NCBI GenBank assembly: GCA_937988695.1
Contig: CALKHM010000047.1
Span: forward strand, 1-5,719
DNA: 5,719 nucleotides
Reading direction: 5' to 3'
DNA from: an uncultured Microbacterium sp.
Lineage (GTDB): Bacteria; Actinomycetota; Actinomycetes; Actinomycetales; Microbacteriaceae
Shown: positions 1 through 5,159 of the stretch, in pieces
Numbering within the stretch: the stretch's first letter is position 1
Layout of the letters: each line of letters begins with the position of its first letter
The notes under the pieces: generated by a model
What the model saw: the letters and a program-made list of their open reading frames with translations, nothing else
Told to the model about the DNA's origin: nothing
Database searches by the model: none
Position numbers and translations under genes: made by a program

Positions 1-142
1 GGGGTGTGCCGGTCAGGAACGCGGCCACCGATCCCGCGGCGCGCAGGATCAGCGCGACGCCGAACAGGACGCCCAGCCCGATCATCGCGGCGTTGGTCAG
101 CTCGTCCCCGAACGAGCCGGTCTGCCGGCCCTGCTCGTTCAC
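1..142 (-). CDS. N-terminus of a membrane-anchored protein, probable VirD4/TraG-type conjugative coupling protein (partial)
   Basis: Only the first 47 codons lie in the window; the gene runs off the left edge. It starts at a GTG (140-142) that overlaps the TGA of the upstream gene in a GTGA arrangement, which suggests translational coupling; no clear Shine-Dalgarno sequence precedes it. The visible protein has a polar stretch of about 17 residues and then one hydrophobic segment (about residues 18-42, core MIGLGVLFGVALILRAAG), which looks like a first transmembrane helix. Type IV coupling proteins have such an N-terminal membrane anchor before a large cytoplasmic ATPase domain that delivers the DNA-relaxase complex to the transfer channel. 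The call rests on my recollection of actinobacterial conjugation clusters in which a protein like the 139-651 product precedes the coupling protein; the ATPase motifs are outside the window. Another conjugation membrane protein is the main alternative. Confidence 0.55.
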   Translation of the reverse strand, partial: MNEQGRQTGSFGDELTNAAMIGLGVLFGVALILRAAGSVAAFLTGTP

Positions 143-651
143 GGCACCCGCCGGATGGTGGTGGTGCCGGAGACGCGGCCGAACAGGATGACCTCGATGA
201 CCCCGCCGGCCCGGTCAACACTGACTCCTGCCGGGTCGATGAGGGCGCGCGCGGTGCCGGTGTGGGCAGCATCGGTGTGCCCGGTGACAACGGCGACCGC
301 CACGTCCTCGCCGGGTACGAACCCCTCGCCCTCGACGATGTGAAACACCGGACCGGCCGGCGCTTCCGGTTCCGGTTCGGGCTCGGGGCGGGAACGCCGA
401 CGACGGGCGGCGATGATGTCGGTGAAGGTCGTGCCATCCGCTTCGCGGACCTCGACCCTGGCCGGTGTCGTCCGGTCGTTCGTGGCGCGGTCGATGATCT
501 GCCCGAACGAGGATCGCCGCCACGGCGGCGCGAAAGGGTCGGGGTCCAACCGTTTCCCGTCGACGGTGACGGTCACGGTGCCGTCCTCGTGCACATCGAG
601 CACGACGAGCGGGATGGAGACCGGGACGGGCTCAGGCTCGGGTTTCCTCAT
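139..651 (-). CDS. Conserved hypothetical protein of an actinobacterial conjugation cluster (170 aa)
   Basis: Function unknown. The protein has two beta-rich halves joined by a charged Pro-Glu linker. Residues about 10-82 contain alternating hydrophobic strands (SIPLVVLDVHEDGTVTVTVD) and a PPWRRSSFGQIIDRA segment. The linker (about 83-100) has a basic run RRRR followed by PEPEPEPE. Residues about 101-170 hold a second beta-rich part with FVPGEDVAVAVV and a C-terminal VILFGRVSGTTTIRRVP. The N-terminus also carries a PEPEP stretch. There is no signal peptide and no membrane segment, so a cytoplasmic role is likely. It overlaps the downstream membrane-protein gene by 4 bp (GTGA). The ATG at 649-651 is the only start after an in-frame stop a short way upstream, and it lacks a visible Shine-Dalgarno sequence, as if it had once been translated by coupling to an upstream gene. 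Similar small proteins sit beside coupling-protein genes in actinobacterial integrative elements (recalled, not searched). Confidence 0.75.
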   Translation of the reverse strand: MRKPEPEPVPVSIPLVVLDVHEDGTVTVTVDGKRLDPDPFAPPWRRSSFGQIIDRATNDRTTPARVEVREADGTTFTDIIAARRRRSRPEPEPEPEAPAGPVFHIVEGEGFVPGEDVAVAVVTGHTDAAHTGTARALIDPAGVSVDRAGGVIEVILFGRVSGTTTIRRVP

Positions 652-725
652 GCCGCGAGGTGAGCCGGAGCCCGACTACGCGCATGGGCCGTGCGGTTCT
701 GGTCAGGATTCGTGAACTTGCGGGT
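648..725 (-). pseudogene. Possible 3' remnant of an upstream conjugation gene
   Basis: On the minus strand a frame is open from 725 down to a TGA at 650-648, and that TGA overlaps the ATG of the 170-aa gene as ATGA. It reads about 25 codons and ends in TAHARSRAPAHLAA. It is closed upstream by a TAA at 728-726, inside the hairpin region. The 4-bp overlap matches the GTGA coupling seen between the next two genes, so this may be the C-terminal tail of a third operon member cut off by the recombinase module. Against this, the frame is short, its third codon positions are only moderately GC-rich, and an open frame of this length is easily found by chance in such DNA. Confidence 0.2.
701..724 (+). 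repeat. 24-bp direct repeat, copy 1 (outlying iteron)
   Basis: This 24-bp stretch matches 868-891 at 21 of 24 positions in the same orientation; the copies start 167 bp apart. It contains the 13-bp dyad TCAGGATTCGTGA (703-715), an isolated copy of the motif arrayed at 810-882. The three mismatches would not be silent if translated, so conservation at the DNA level, as a protein-binding site, is more likely than a coding origin. It may mark the outer end of the recombinase module or an arm-type binding site; this is inference. Confidence 0.65.
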
Positions 726-742
726 TTATCTCTAGACCCGCA
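719..742. other. Stem-loop in the divergent intergenic region
   Basis: TGCGGGT (719-725) pairs perfectly with ACCCGCA (736-742). In RNA the stem can extend by a U-G, a U-A and an A-U pair to leave a TCTC tetraloop (729-732). On the plus strand it is followed by a pyrimidine-rich TCTTCCT, so it could act as a weak terminator protecting the recombinase operon from, or isolating it from, outside transcription. It could also be a structured recombination end. No full-size plus-strand gene precedes it in the window. The pairing is certain; the role is not. Confidence 0.45.
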
Positions 743-809
743 TCTTCCTGACTGAGGTTCATGCCCGTCAGGTGCGTCTCGCTCGCATTGGCAACGGTCT
801 TGTCGCCCG

Positions 810-882
810 TCAGGAATCCTGATGAAACTTCATGATTCCTGAAGGTTTCGCGGTATTCTTGATGCATGGTCAAGATTCGTGA
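810..882 (+). repeat. Phased array of four 13-bp dyads at a 20-bp period (iteron-like operator or recombinase sites)
   Basis: Four sites start exactly 20 bp apart: TCAGGAATCCTGA (810), TCATGATTCCTGA (830), GCGGTATTCTTGA (850) and TCAAGATTCGTGA (870). The first is a perfect palindrome around a central A. The second and fourth are near-perfect. The third keeps only its right half, and its lost left half overlaps a promoter -10 candidate. The consensus is TCANGAWTCNTGA. A 20-bp period is close to two helical turns, so bound dimers would lie on one face of the DNA. Sites 1 and 2 also form a larger dyad of 9-bp perfect arms (810-818 and 834-842) with a 15-bp spacer. Candidate ligands are the helix-turn-helix protein at 1982-2308, acting as an autorepressor, or the recombinases. 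Confidence 0.7.
831..859 (+). promoter_or_regulatory. Candidate promoter of the recombinase operon
   Basis: TATTCT (854-859) is a plausible -10 hexamer in a relatively AT-rich stretch. A 17-bp spacer places the -35 at CATGAT (831-836), a poor match to TTGACA, inside the second dyad. The expected transcription start, about 866, falls on the ATG of a possible leader peptide. The dyads at 830 and 870 flank the -10 element, which fits repression by a protein bound to the array. This is assigned by eye. Confidence 0.35.
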
Positions 883-898
883 AGCTGCGGGGCGATGA
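866..898 (+). CDS. Possible 10-codon leader peptide coupled to the recombinase gene
   Basis: ATG at 866 opens a frame reading MVKIREAAGR and ends in a TGA (896-898) that overlaps the recombinase start codon (895-897) as ATGA. The predicted transcription start coincides with the ATG, so it could be translated leaderless and feed ribosomes to the recombinase by termination-reinitiation. The region also overlaps the fourth dyad of the array, and the frame may exist only because of that DNA motif. Peptide-level conservation is untested. Confidence 0.25.
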   Translation: MVKIREAAGR

Positions 899-1974
899 AG
901 CTCGCCGCGGTGCGGAGCATCGGGACTGCCAGGGGGTGGCGGTCTGAGGAAGATGCTGCGGACTTCGAGCAGGAGATCATCGACCAGTACGCCCTCGCGA
1001 TGGCCGCAGCGGGACTCAGCGACAGCTACATTGCGCAGTCCAGAGCAGTCGTCTTCGAGTTCCGGCACCACCTCGATGCCCCACTCTGGCAGGCGAAGCC
1101 TTCCGACGCGGACGCTTTCCTTGCCGGGCTGCGCCGGGCAGGTCTCGCGGTCTCGACCCGTGCGAGCAAGGTTGGGGTGATCGCGCAGTTCTACGACTTC
1201 GCCATTGCCCGCTACCAGGGCGATATCAACGCGCTGACCGAGTGGGTGATCGAGCAGCCCGTCGACGAGTACAACCGACAGTCCGGCGCATCGTTGGGCA
1301 AGGTCAGGGTGCCGCCATCGGATGCGGAGATCGATCGGCTCTTCGGCGGCTGGGCAGCCTCCCTTCAAAACGAACGGCGTTACCTGCCCGCTGCCAGGAA
1401 CTACTTCGCCGCATCACTCTGGCGACGGGTCGGGGTGCGCATCACCGAGAGCACGAAGCTCGACCTTCGTGATTGGCGACCCGATCTCGGTGCGCTTGGC
1501 AAGTTGCATGTCCGGTTCGGGAAGGGCTCGCGCGGCCGCGGGTCGAAGCAACGGCTGGTGCCTGCGATCAATGGCGCGGACAAGCTCATCGACTGGTGGC
1601 TCGGCGATGTGCGACACCGCTTCGGCCCCGATTGGGACGACCCGGACGCCCCGATGATCCCGTCCGAACGGTTCGATCACGAGCTCGGCTGCTCCTGGCG
1701 GGCCAGCGACGATGTGCTCCGACGCGGCCTCGCCCTGGCCACTGAGCGGTTCCTACCTGCCTGGGCCGACGGGCGAATGACGCCCCATGTGCTCCGGCAC
1801 TACTGCGCGTCATCGCTGTATCTGGCGGGCATGGACTTGAAGGCCCTGCAAGAACTGCTCGGCCACCAGTGGCTGTCGACCACGACGCAGTACATCCACG
1901 TCTCGGACCAGCACATCGAGGACTCGTGGATGCAGGCGAACCAGCGCCTGGAGACCCGATTCGAAGGGATGTAG
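895..1974 (+). CDS. Tyrosine recombinase / site-specific integrase (359 aa), catalytically intact
   Basis: A phage-integrase-family recombinase that should cut and rejoin DNA through a 3'-phosphotyrosine link. The N-terminal SAM-like core-binding domain spans about residues 22-115 (YIAQSRAVVFEFRHHL through VIAQFYDFAIARY). The catalytic domain spans about 138-345. All the expected residues are visible: Arg182 (VGVRITES), Lys210 in the beta-hairpin (RFGKGSRGRGSKQRLVPA), His298 and Arg301 (PHVLRHY), His324 (LLGH) and the nucleophile Tyr333 (TTTQYIHV). Length is close to Tn554 TnpA and somewhat above XerC/D (about 300). The ATG at 895 overlaps the stop of a possible leader peptide (ATGA) and has only a weak GCGGGG upstream. 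It is the first gene of an operon with a 7-bp gap to the next. Control by the upstream dyad array is likely. It is probably the active subunit that pairs with the degenerate relative encoded at 2305-4080. Confidence 0.95.
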   Translation: MKLAAVRSIGTARGWRSEEDAADFEQEIIDQYALAMAAAGLSDSYIAQSRAVVFEFRHHLDAPLWQAKPSDADAFLAGLRRAGLAVSTRASKVGVIAQFYDFAIARYQGDINALTEWVIEQPVDEYNRQSGASLGKVRVPPSDAEIDRLFGGWAASLQNERRYLPAARNYFAASLWRRVGVRITESTKLDLRDWRPDLGALGKLHVRFGKGSRGRGSKQRLVPAINGADKLIDWWLGDVRHRFGPDWDDPDAPMIPSERFDHELGCSWRASDDVLRRGLALATERFLPAWADGRMTPHVLRHYCASSLYLAGMDLKALQELLGHQWLSTTTQYIHVSDQHIEDSWMQANQRLETRFEGM

Positions 1975-1981
1975 TGACACG

Positions 1982-2308
1982 ATGAAATGGAACCTGCGCG
2001 TCCAAGCCGCTGAACGCGGCATCTGGAAGTCGGCGGAGCTGCGACGGATGCTCGCCGATGCCGGGCTGGAGATCAGCATCGGCAAGATGTCCGGGCTATG
2101 GACGGGCAACCCGACCACGATCCGTCTGGACGACCTCGACGTCATCTGCCACGTCCTCGACTGCTCACCGACCGACTTGCTCGTGCCCGAACCAGAGAAG
2201 GTCACCGCTCGTAAGCCGGGCGCCAAGCAGCAGGAAGCGAACGGGGACTCGAACATCGTCACGCCCCGGTTCGGACCGAAGAATGATCGGCCGGCTCCGC
2301 CGTTATGA
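1982..2308 (+). CDS. Small Cro/CI-type helix-turn-helix protein (108 aa)
   Basis: Residues about 5-70 fit the compact Cro/C1 DNA-binding domain. A first helix (NLRVQAAERGI) is followed by a helix-turn-helix around KSAELRRMLADAGLEISIGKM. The family's typical end follows, with IRLDDLDVICHVLDCSPTDLLVPE matching the pattern of LDTLxxICxxLxCxPxDLL. Residues 71-108 are polar and Pro/Lys-rich, and probably disordered. There is no membrane segment. It sits 7 bp after the recombinase and its last codon overlaps the start of the next gene (ATGA), so the three proteins are probably made together. An AAGGGA at 1964-1969, 12 nt before the ATG, is the only ribosome-site candidate. It is the best candidate to bind the 13-bp dyads at 810-882 as an autorepressor. 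It could instead be an excisionase-like directionality factor or an architectural subunit of the recombination complex. Confidence 0.88.
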   Translation: MKWNLRVQAAERGIWKSAELRRMLADAGLEISIGKMSGLWTGNPTTIRLDDLDVICHVLDCSPTDLLVPEPEKVTARKPGAKQQEANGDSNIVTPRFGPKNDRPAPPL

Positions 2309-4080
2309 GCCCGGCGCGCGGCCCGAACGGACCCCTGAGTCCGCCGCTGCCCTGCACGGGGTGCGGGGTGAAGCCAGCCGCGTGGCTCACACCCCGCATC
2401 GACTTCTGCTACGACTGCATCCCTGGCGGCCCGTTCACCCCGCCGGCCTGTAGCACGTGCGGGTCGACCGAGTATTACAGTCAAGGGCTTTGCGCCCACT
2501 GCCACCCCGGCAGCCCGGGCTTCATCGGCTCCTGCCGTGACTGCCTGGCCTGGGGCGTCTACCGGCAACGCAACTGGCGCTGCTGGAAATGCCGCCGGTG
2601 GTTCACCCACTACCCGCAGGGCGAATGCGTCTCCTGCCATCGCGAGGTGACCATCGGCGAGCAGGGCTACTGCCGGCTCTGCCTGGAAACCGCCCGTTAT
2701 CACCAGTCGCCCGGCGAACCCCTCGACCTCGACGCGGCCGACAAGTACGGCCAGCAGCTCTTCTTCGCCTCGATGAACGACTCGCGTCAGCCCGCCGAAC
2801 TCCACCTGCCGATGACGATGAGCATCAGCGAAGCGATCCGGGTCATCAACACCCCGCCGCCGATTCCCACCAACTACCAGCCGGTGCTGTTCCACATCGA
2901 CCCTGACCCCGAACTGCTCCGGCAGCGTTCCAACGAGATCCGGCTGCGCGATATCACCAGCCGCACTGACCACTTCCTCTACGCCCGAGCCGGCGAATAC
3001 GCCTGGAGCAAGCGACAGACCAACCAGGTCCGGCGCACCCTGAAAGTCCTGCAGCTCGTGTTCCCCGGTGCGAATCTGCGCTTCCGCGCCTCGGACATCC
3101 TCGCGATGCGCTCATACGACGACGATGGCAACATCCGCTCCACCATCGAAGTCCTCGAAGACGCAGGTCTCCTCATCGACGACCGGGTGCCCTCGTTCAC
3201 CAAGCTCTTCGAACGCAAGACCCACGCCCTTCCCGAGCCGATGCGTTCCCAGCTCGAGCTCTGGCGCGACATCATGGTCGACGGCTCCAAGACCCCGCCG
3301 CGCCGCCAGCCCCGCGACACGATGACCGTCAAAGGCCAGATGTATGGCATCCTCCCCGCGATCACCCGCTGGGTCGAAGGCGGACGCACCAGCCTCGTCG
3401 GCGTCGACACCGAGGACATCCTCGCCGCGCTTCCCGACGATCCCTCGCCCCGTCACACCATGATGCTCGGCTTCCGCAGCCTGTTCACGATTCTGCGCGG
3501 CCGCAAGCAGATCTTCCTCGACCCGACGAAAGCGATCCCGCTGCGCGGCCCCAAGCGCAACATGCCGCTGCCGATGGAGCCCACCGCGATCCGCGACGCC
3601 CTGGTCAACCCTGATCCGGCGGTCGCGCTGGCCGTCTCACTCGTCGCCTTCCACGCCCTGATGACTTCGCAAGTGCAGCACATCAAGCTCACCGACATCA
3701 TCGACGGGCGGCTACGGATGCCTGACGGCCGCTTCATCCCGCTCGCGAAACCCGTGCTCGTCCGCCTCGCTGCCTGGCTCGACCACCGAGCCAAACGCTG
3801 GTCGGAGACGAAGAACCCCTACCTGCTCGTCACCATCCAGACCGCGCCCCGTCTCTCACCGCCCAGCCGGAACTTCCCCTGGAAGAAGGCTGGAGTGACC
3901 GCGCAAGCGCTACGCGCCGACCGGATTCTCTACGAAGTCGAGCAGACCGGCGGCGACGTCAGGCGCATCTGCGACCTCTTCGGCATCGGCATCGAGACCG
4001 CGCTGCGCTACTCGGCCACGATCCTCGAACCACCCAGTCCGTTCGAACCGCCGATCCCGACCGCGCCGAGTCACCCCTGA
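2305..4080 (+). CDS. Zinc-ribbon-array protein with a degenerate tyrosine-recombinase domain (591 aa)
   Basis: The N-terminus has eight CxxC pairs (Cys 17/20, 35/38, 49/52, 63/66, 77/80, 93/96, 108/111, 123/126) spaced 14-18 residues apart, enough for four zinc ribbons. Residues about 230-295 are helical and could form a winged-helix-like unit ending in IEVLEDAGLLIDDR. Residues about 335-405 resemble a SAM-like core-binding domain, and 420-575 resemble a tyrosine-recombinase catalytic fold. By eye, VAFHALMTSQVQHIKLTDI aligns with the first Arg box but has Met453 where Arg belongs. The His-x-x-Arg box is QALR (Gln534, Arg537), the LLGH box is LFGI (Ile561), and RYSATI supplies a Tyr (Tyr569) at the nucleophile position; no hairpin Lys is evident. 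It is probably a partner of the intact recombinase that binds ends or target rather than an enzyme alone. The start overlaps the upstream stop (ATGA) and has no ribosome site of its own. The recombinase assignment is moderate; the zinc ribbons are clear. Confidence 0.85.
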   Translation: MSPARGPNGPLSPPLPCTGCGVKPAAWLTPRIDFCYDCIPGGPFTPPACSTCGSTEYYSQGLCAHCHPGSPGFIGSCRDCLAWGVYRQRNWRCWKCRRWFTHYPQGECVSCHREVTIGEQGYCRLCLETARYHQSPGEPLDLDAADKYGQQLFFASMNDSRQPAELHLPMTMSISEAIRVINTPPPIPTNYQPVLFHIDPDPELLRQRSNEIRLRDITSRTDHFLYARAGEYAWSKRQTNQVRRTLKVLQLVFPGANLRFRASDILAMRSYDDDGNIRSTIEVLEDAGLLIDDRVPSFTKLFERKTHALPEPMRSQLELWRDIMVDGSKTPPRRQPRDTMTVKGQMYGILPAITRWVEGGRTSLVGVDTEDILAALPDDPSPRHTMMLGFRSLFTILRGRKQIFLDPTKAIPLRGPKRNMPLPMEPTAIRDALVNPDPAVALAVSLVAFHALMTSQVQHIKLTDIIDGRLRMPDGRFIPLAKPVLVRLAAWLDHRAKRWSETKNPYLLVTIQTAPRLSPPSRNFPWKKAGVTAQALRADRILYEVEQTGGDVRRICDLFGIGIETALRYSATILEPPSPFEPPIPTAPSHP

Positions 4081-4097
4081 GCGCCCACCCCGGGCGC
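4081..4097 (+). terminator. Stem-loop immediately after the recombinase operon
   Basis: GCGCCC (4081-4086) pairs perfectly with GGGCGC (4092-4097) across a 5-nt loop, starting one base after the TGA at 4078-4080. No T-run follows, which is common for actinobacterial terminators. It would separate the recombinase operon from the arsenic operon that has its own promoter about 60 bp further on. The pairing is certain; termination is inferred from position. Confidence 0.5.
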
Positions 4098-4152
4098 ACT
4101 CCGTGATTGAACAGCGGATGAACACTCGCTCCAATACCTGCTCAGGGCTTGC

Positions 4153-4181
4153 GTGACTGTTTTGATGGGTGTCAATATAGA
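4153..4181 (+). promoter_or_regulatory. Candidate promoter of the arsenic operon, near-leaderless
   Basis: GTGACT (4153-4158) and TATAGA (4176-4181) are 17 bp apart and each match four of six consensus bases. An alternative pair is TTGCGT (4149-4154) with CAATAT (4173-4178). The expected transcription start is about 4185-4188, at or next to the two candidate ATGs, so the mRNA would have almost no leader. This local AT-rich patch contrasts with the GC-rich flanks. Assigned by eye. Confidence 0.5.
4160..4177. promoter_or_regulatory. Candidate ArsR/SmtB-family operator
   Basis: TTGA (4162-4165) and TCAA (4172-4175) form an inverted repeat around 6 bp, with one further complementary pair (T4160/A4177). 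ArsR-family repressors commonly bind TTGA-type dyads of this kind in operators of arsenic and metal genes. It lies between the -35 and -10 candidates, where bound repressor would block RNA polymerase, and arsenite would lift the block. No arsR gene is in the window, so the repressor must be encoded further downstream or elsewhere. Confidence 0.45.
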
Positions 4182-4184
4182 AGC

Positions 4185-5159
4185 ATGTCGATGCAAGAGG
4201 TGGAGTTGGTGATCGTCGGGTCTGGCCCTGCGGGGTACACGGCGTCGATCTACGCGGCGCGGGCGGGGCTGGCCCCGGTCGTGGTGGCGGGATCGGTGAC
4301 AGCCGGTGGGGCGTTGATGACGACGACGGAGGTGGAGAACTTCCCCGGCTTCATCGACGGTGTGCAGGGGCCGGAGTTGATGGCGTCGATGCGGGCGCAG
4401 GCAGAACGGTTCGGCGCGCGCATCCTGATGGATGACGCGACCGGTCTGGACCTGGCAGGCCCGGTGAAGACGATCACGACCGGCAGCGGTGAGGCCCACC
4501 GGGCGAAAGCGGTGGTCCTGACGATGGGGTCCGCGTACCGCAAGCTCGGCCTCCCCGAAGAGGAGCGCTTTTCGGGGCACGGCCTCTCGTGGTGCGCGAC
4601 GTGTGACGGCTTCTTCTTCCGCGACCAGGAGATCGCGGTGGTCGGCGGAGGCGATTCCGCGATGGAGGAGGCCCTGTTCCTGACGCGGTTCGCGTCGAAG
4701 GTCACGCTCGTGCACCGTCGCGATGAGTTCCGGGCGTCGAAGATCATGGCCGAGCGGGTGCTGGCCGATCCGAAGATCGAGATCGCCTGGAACAGCGAGG
4801 TAGCCCAGGTCCTCGGCGACGACCGGGTGGCCGGGCTGCGGCTGCGCGACACGGTCACCGGTGCCGAACGAGTGCTGGAGGTGACCGGGGTGTTCGTCGC
4901 GATCGGGCATGACCCGCGCTCCGAGCTCATCACCGGGCAGGTCGACACCGATCCGAACGGGTATGTGCGGGCCGCGCACCCGTCGACGGCCACGAACCTG
5001 CCGGGCGTGTTCGCGGCCGGTGATCTGGTCGATCACACGTACCGGCAGGCGATCACGGCCGCGGGCACCGGCTGCGCCGCAGCCCAGGACGCCCAGCACT
5101 ACCTCTCCCATCTCGCCCCCGCCACCCAGCCGGCTCCCGTTCTGGAGGTCTCCGCATGA
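4185..5159 (+). CDS. trxB: Thioredoxin reductase (NADPH, FAD-dependent; 324 aa)
   Basis: Reduces thioredoxin with NADPH in the cytoplasm. Numbering from the ATG at 4185, the FAD Rossmann motif is GSGPAG at 12-17, the redox-active CATC (Cys137, Cys140) is followed by Asp, the NADPH Rossmann motif is GGGDSA at 154-159, HRRDEFRAS at about 177-185 contacts the NADP phosphate, and the second FAD motif is GVFAAGDL at about 274-281. Length is normal for low-molecular-weight bacterial TrxB. ATG 4185 or ATG 4191 can start it; only AGAAG at 4179-4183 precedes, well spaced for 4191, while near-leaderless translation would suit either. It is the first gene of an operon with thioredoxin and ACR3, so it is probably a dedicated copy regenerating thioredoxin for arsenate reduction. 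It corresponds in role to thioredoxin reductases called ArsT in some actinobacterial ars clusters. Confidence 0.95.
   Translation: MSMQEVELVIVGSGPAGYTASIYAARAGLAPVVVAGSVTAGGALMTTTEVENFPGFIDGVQGPELMASMRAQAERFGARILMDDATGLDLAGPVKTITTGSGEAHRAKAVVLTMGSAYRKLGLPEEERFSGHGLSWCATCDGFFFRDQEIAVVGGGDSAMEEALFLTRFASKVTLVHRRDEFRASKIMAERVLADPKIEIAWNSEVAQVLGDDRVAGLRLRDTVTGAERVLEVTGVFVAIGHDPRSELITGQVDTDPNGYVRAAHPSTATNLPGVFAAGDLVDHTYRQAITAAGTGCAAAQDAQHYLSHLAPATQPAPVLEVSA

Larger units (their letters stand above)
701..4097 (+). mobile_element. Tyrosine-recombinase transposition module (boundaries approximate)
   Basis: The span joins the repeat-rich region, the three-gene recombinase operon and its terminal stem-loop. 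It sits between a minus-strand conjugation cluster and a plus-strand arsenic operon, as expected of a mobile unit with cargo downstream. Tn554-family elements also carry two large tyrosine-recombinase genes and one small gene at one end, with resistance genes behind them. Here the small gene lies in the middle and encodes a helix-turn-helix protein. No terminal inverted repeats, target duplication or matching right end were found. The left limit is set at the outlying repeat and the right limit at the stem-loop only for convenience; the real element probably continues through the arsenic genes. Confidence 0.4.

Noticed and set aside
4..663. Plus-strand open frame of 219 codons opposite the conjugation genes
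   Set aside because: Its product is low-complexity Arg/Gly/Asp-rich sequence; the minus-strand frames have the coherent protein pattern and coupled overlaps.
810..882. CRISPR-like array
   Set aside because: The 20-bp repeat unit is only a 13-bp dyad plus 7 variable bases, far too short for repeats and spacers, and there are no cas genes.
703..882. LexA/SOS boxes
   Set aside because: The motif TCANGAWTCNTGA lacks the GAAC-N4-GTTC core of actinobacterial LexA sites.
703..1368. Long minus-strand open frame of 221 codons opposite the recombinase start
   Set aside because: It is antisense to the recombinase, has no family resemblance, and covers the iteron region; long antisense frames are expected in GC-rich codon usage.
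1810..2973. Minus-strand open frame of 387 codons
   Set aside because: It lies opposite the end of the recombinase, the HTH gene and the zinc-ribbon gene, all of which have clear domains; it shows no recognisable motif.
4098..4184. Right end of the recombinase element with a matching iteron or inverted repeat
   Set aside because: No copy of the 13-bp dyad or of the 24-bp repeat was found here, so the end cannot be placed at this position.
4149..4184. Upstream TTG start for thioredoxin reductase
   Set aside because: It would add 12 residues not typical of TrxB and would translate the promoter and operator region; ATG 4185 or 4191 fits the family.
4071..5111. Minus-strand open frames of 346 and 247 codons opposite the thioredoxin reductase
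   Set aside because: The plus strand encodes an unmistakable TrxB; the minus frames are Arg/His-rich translations typical of antisense shadows.
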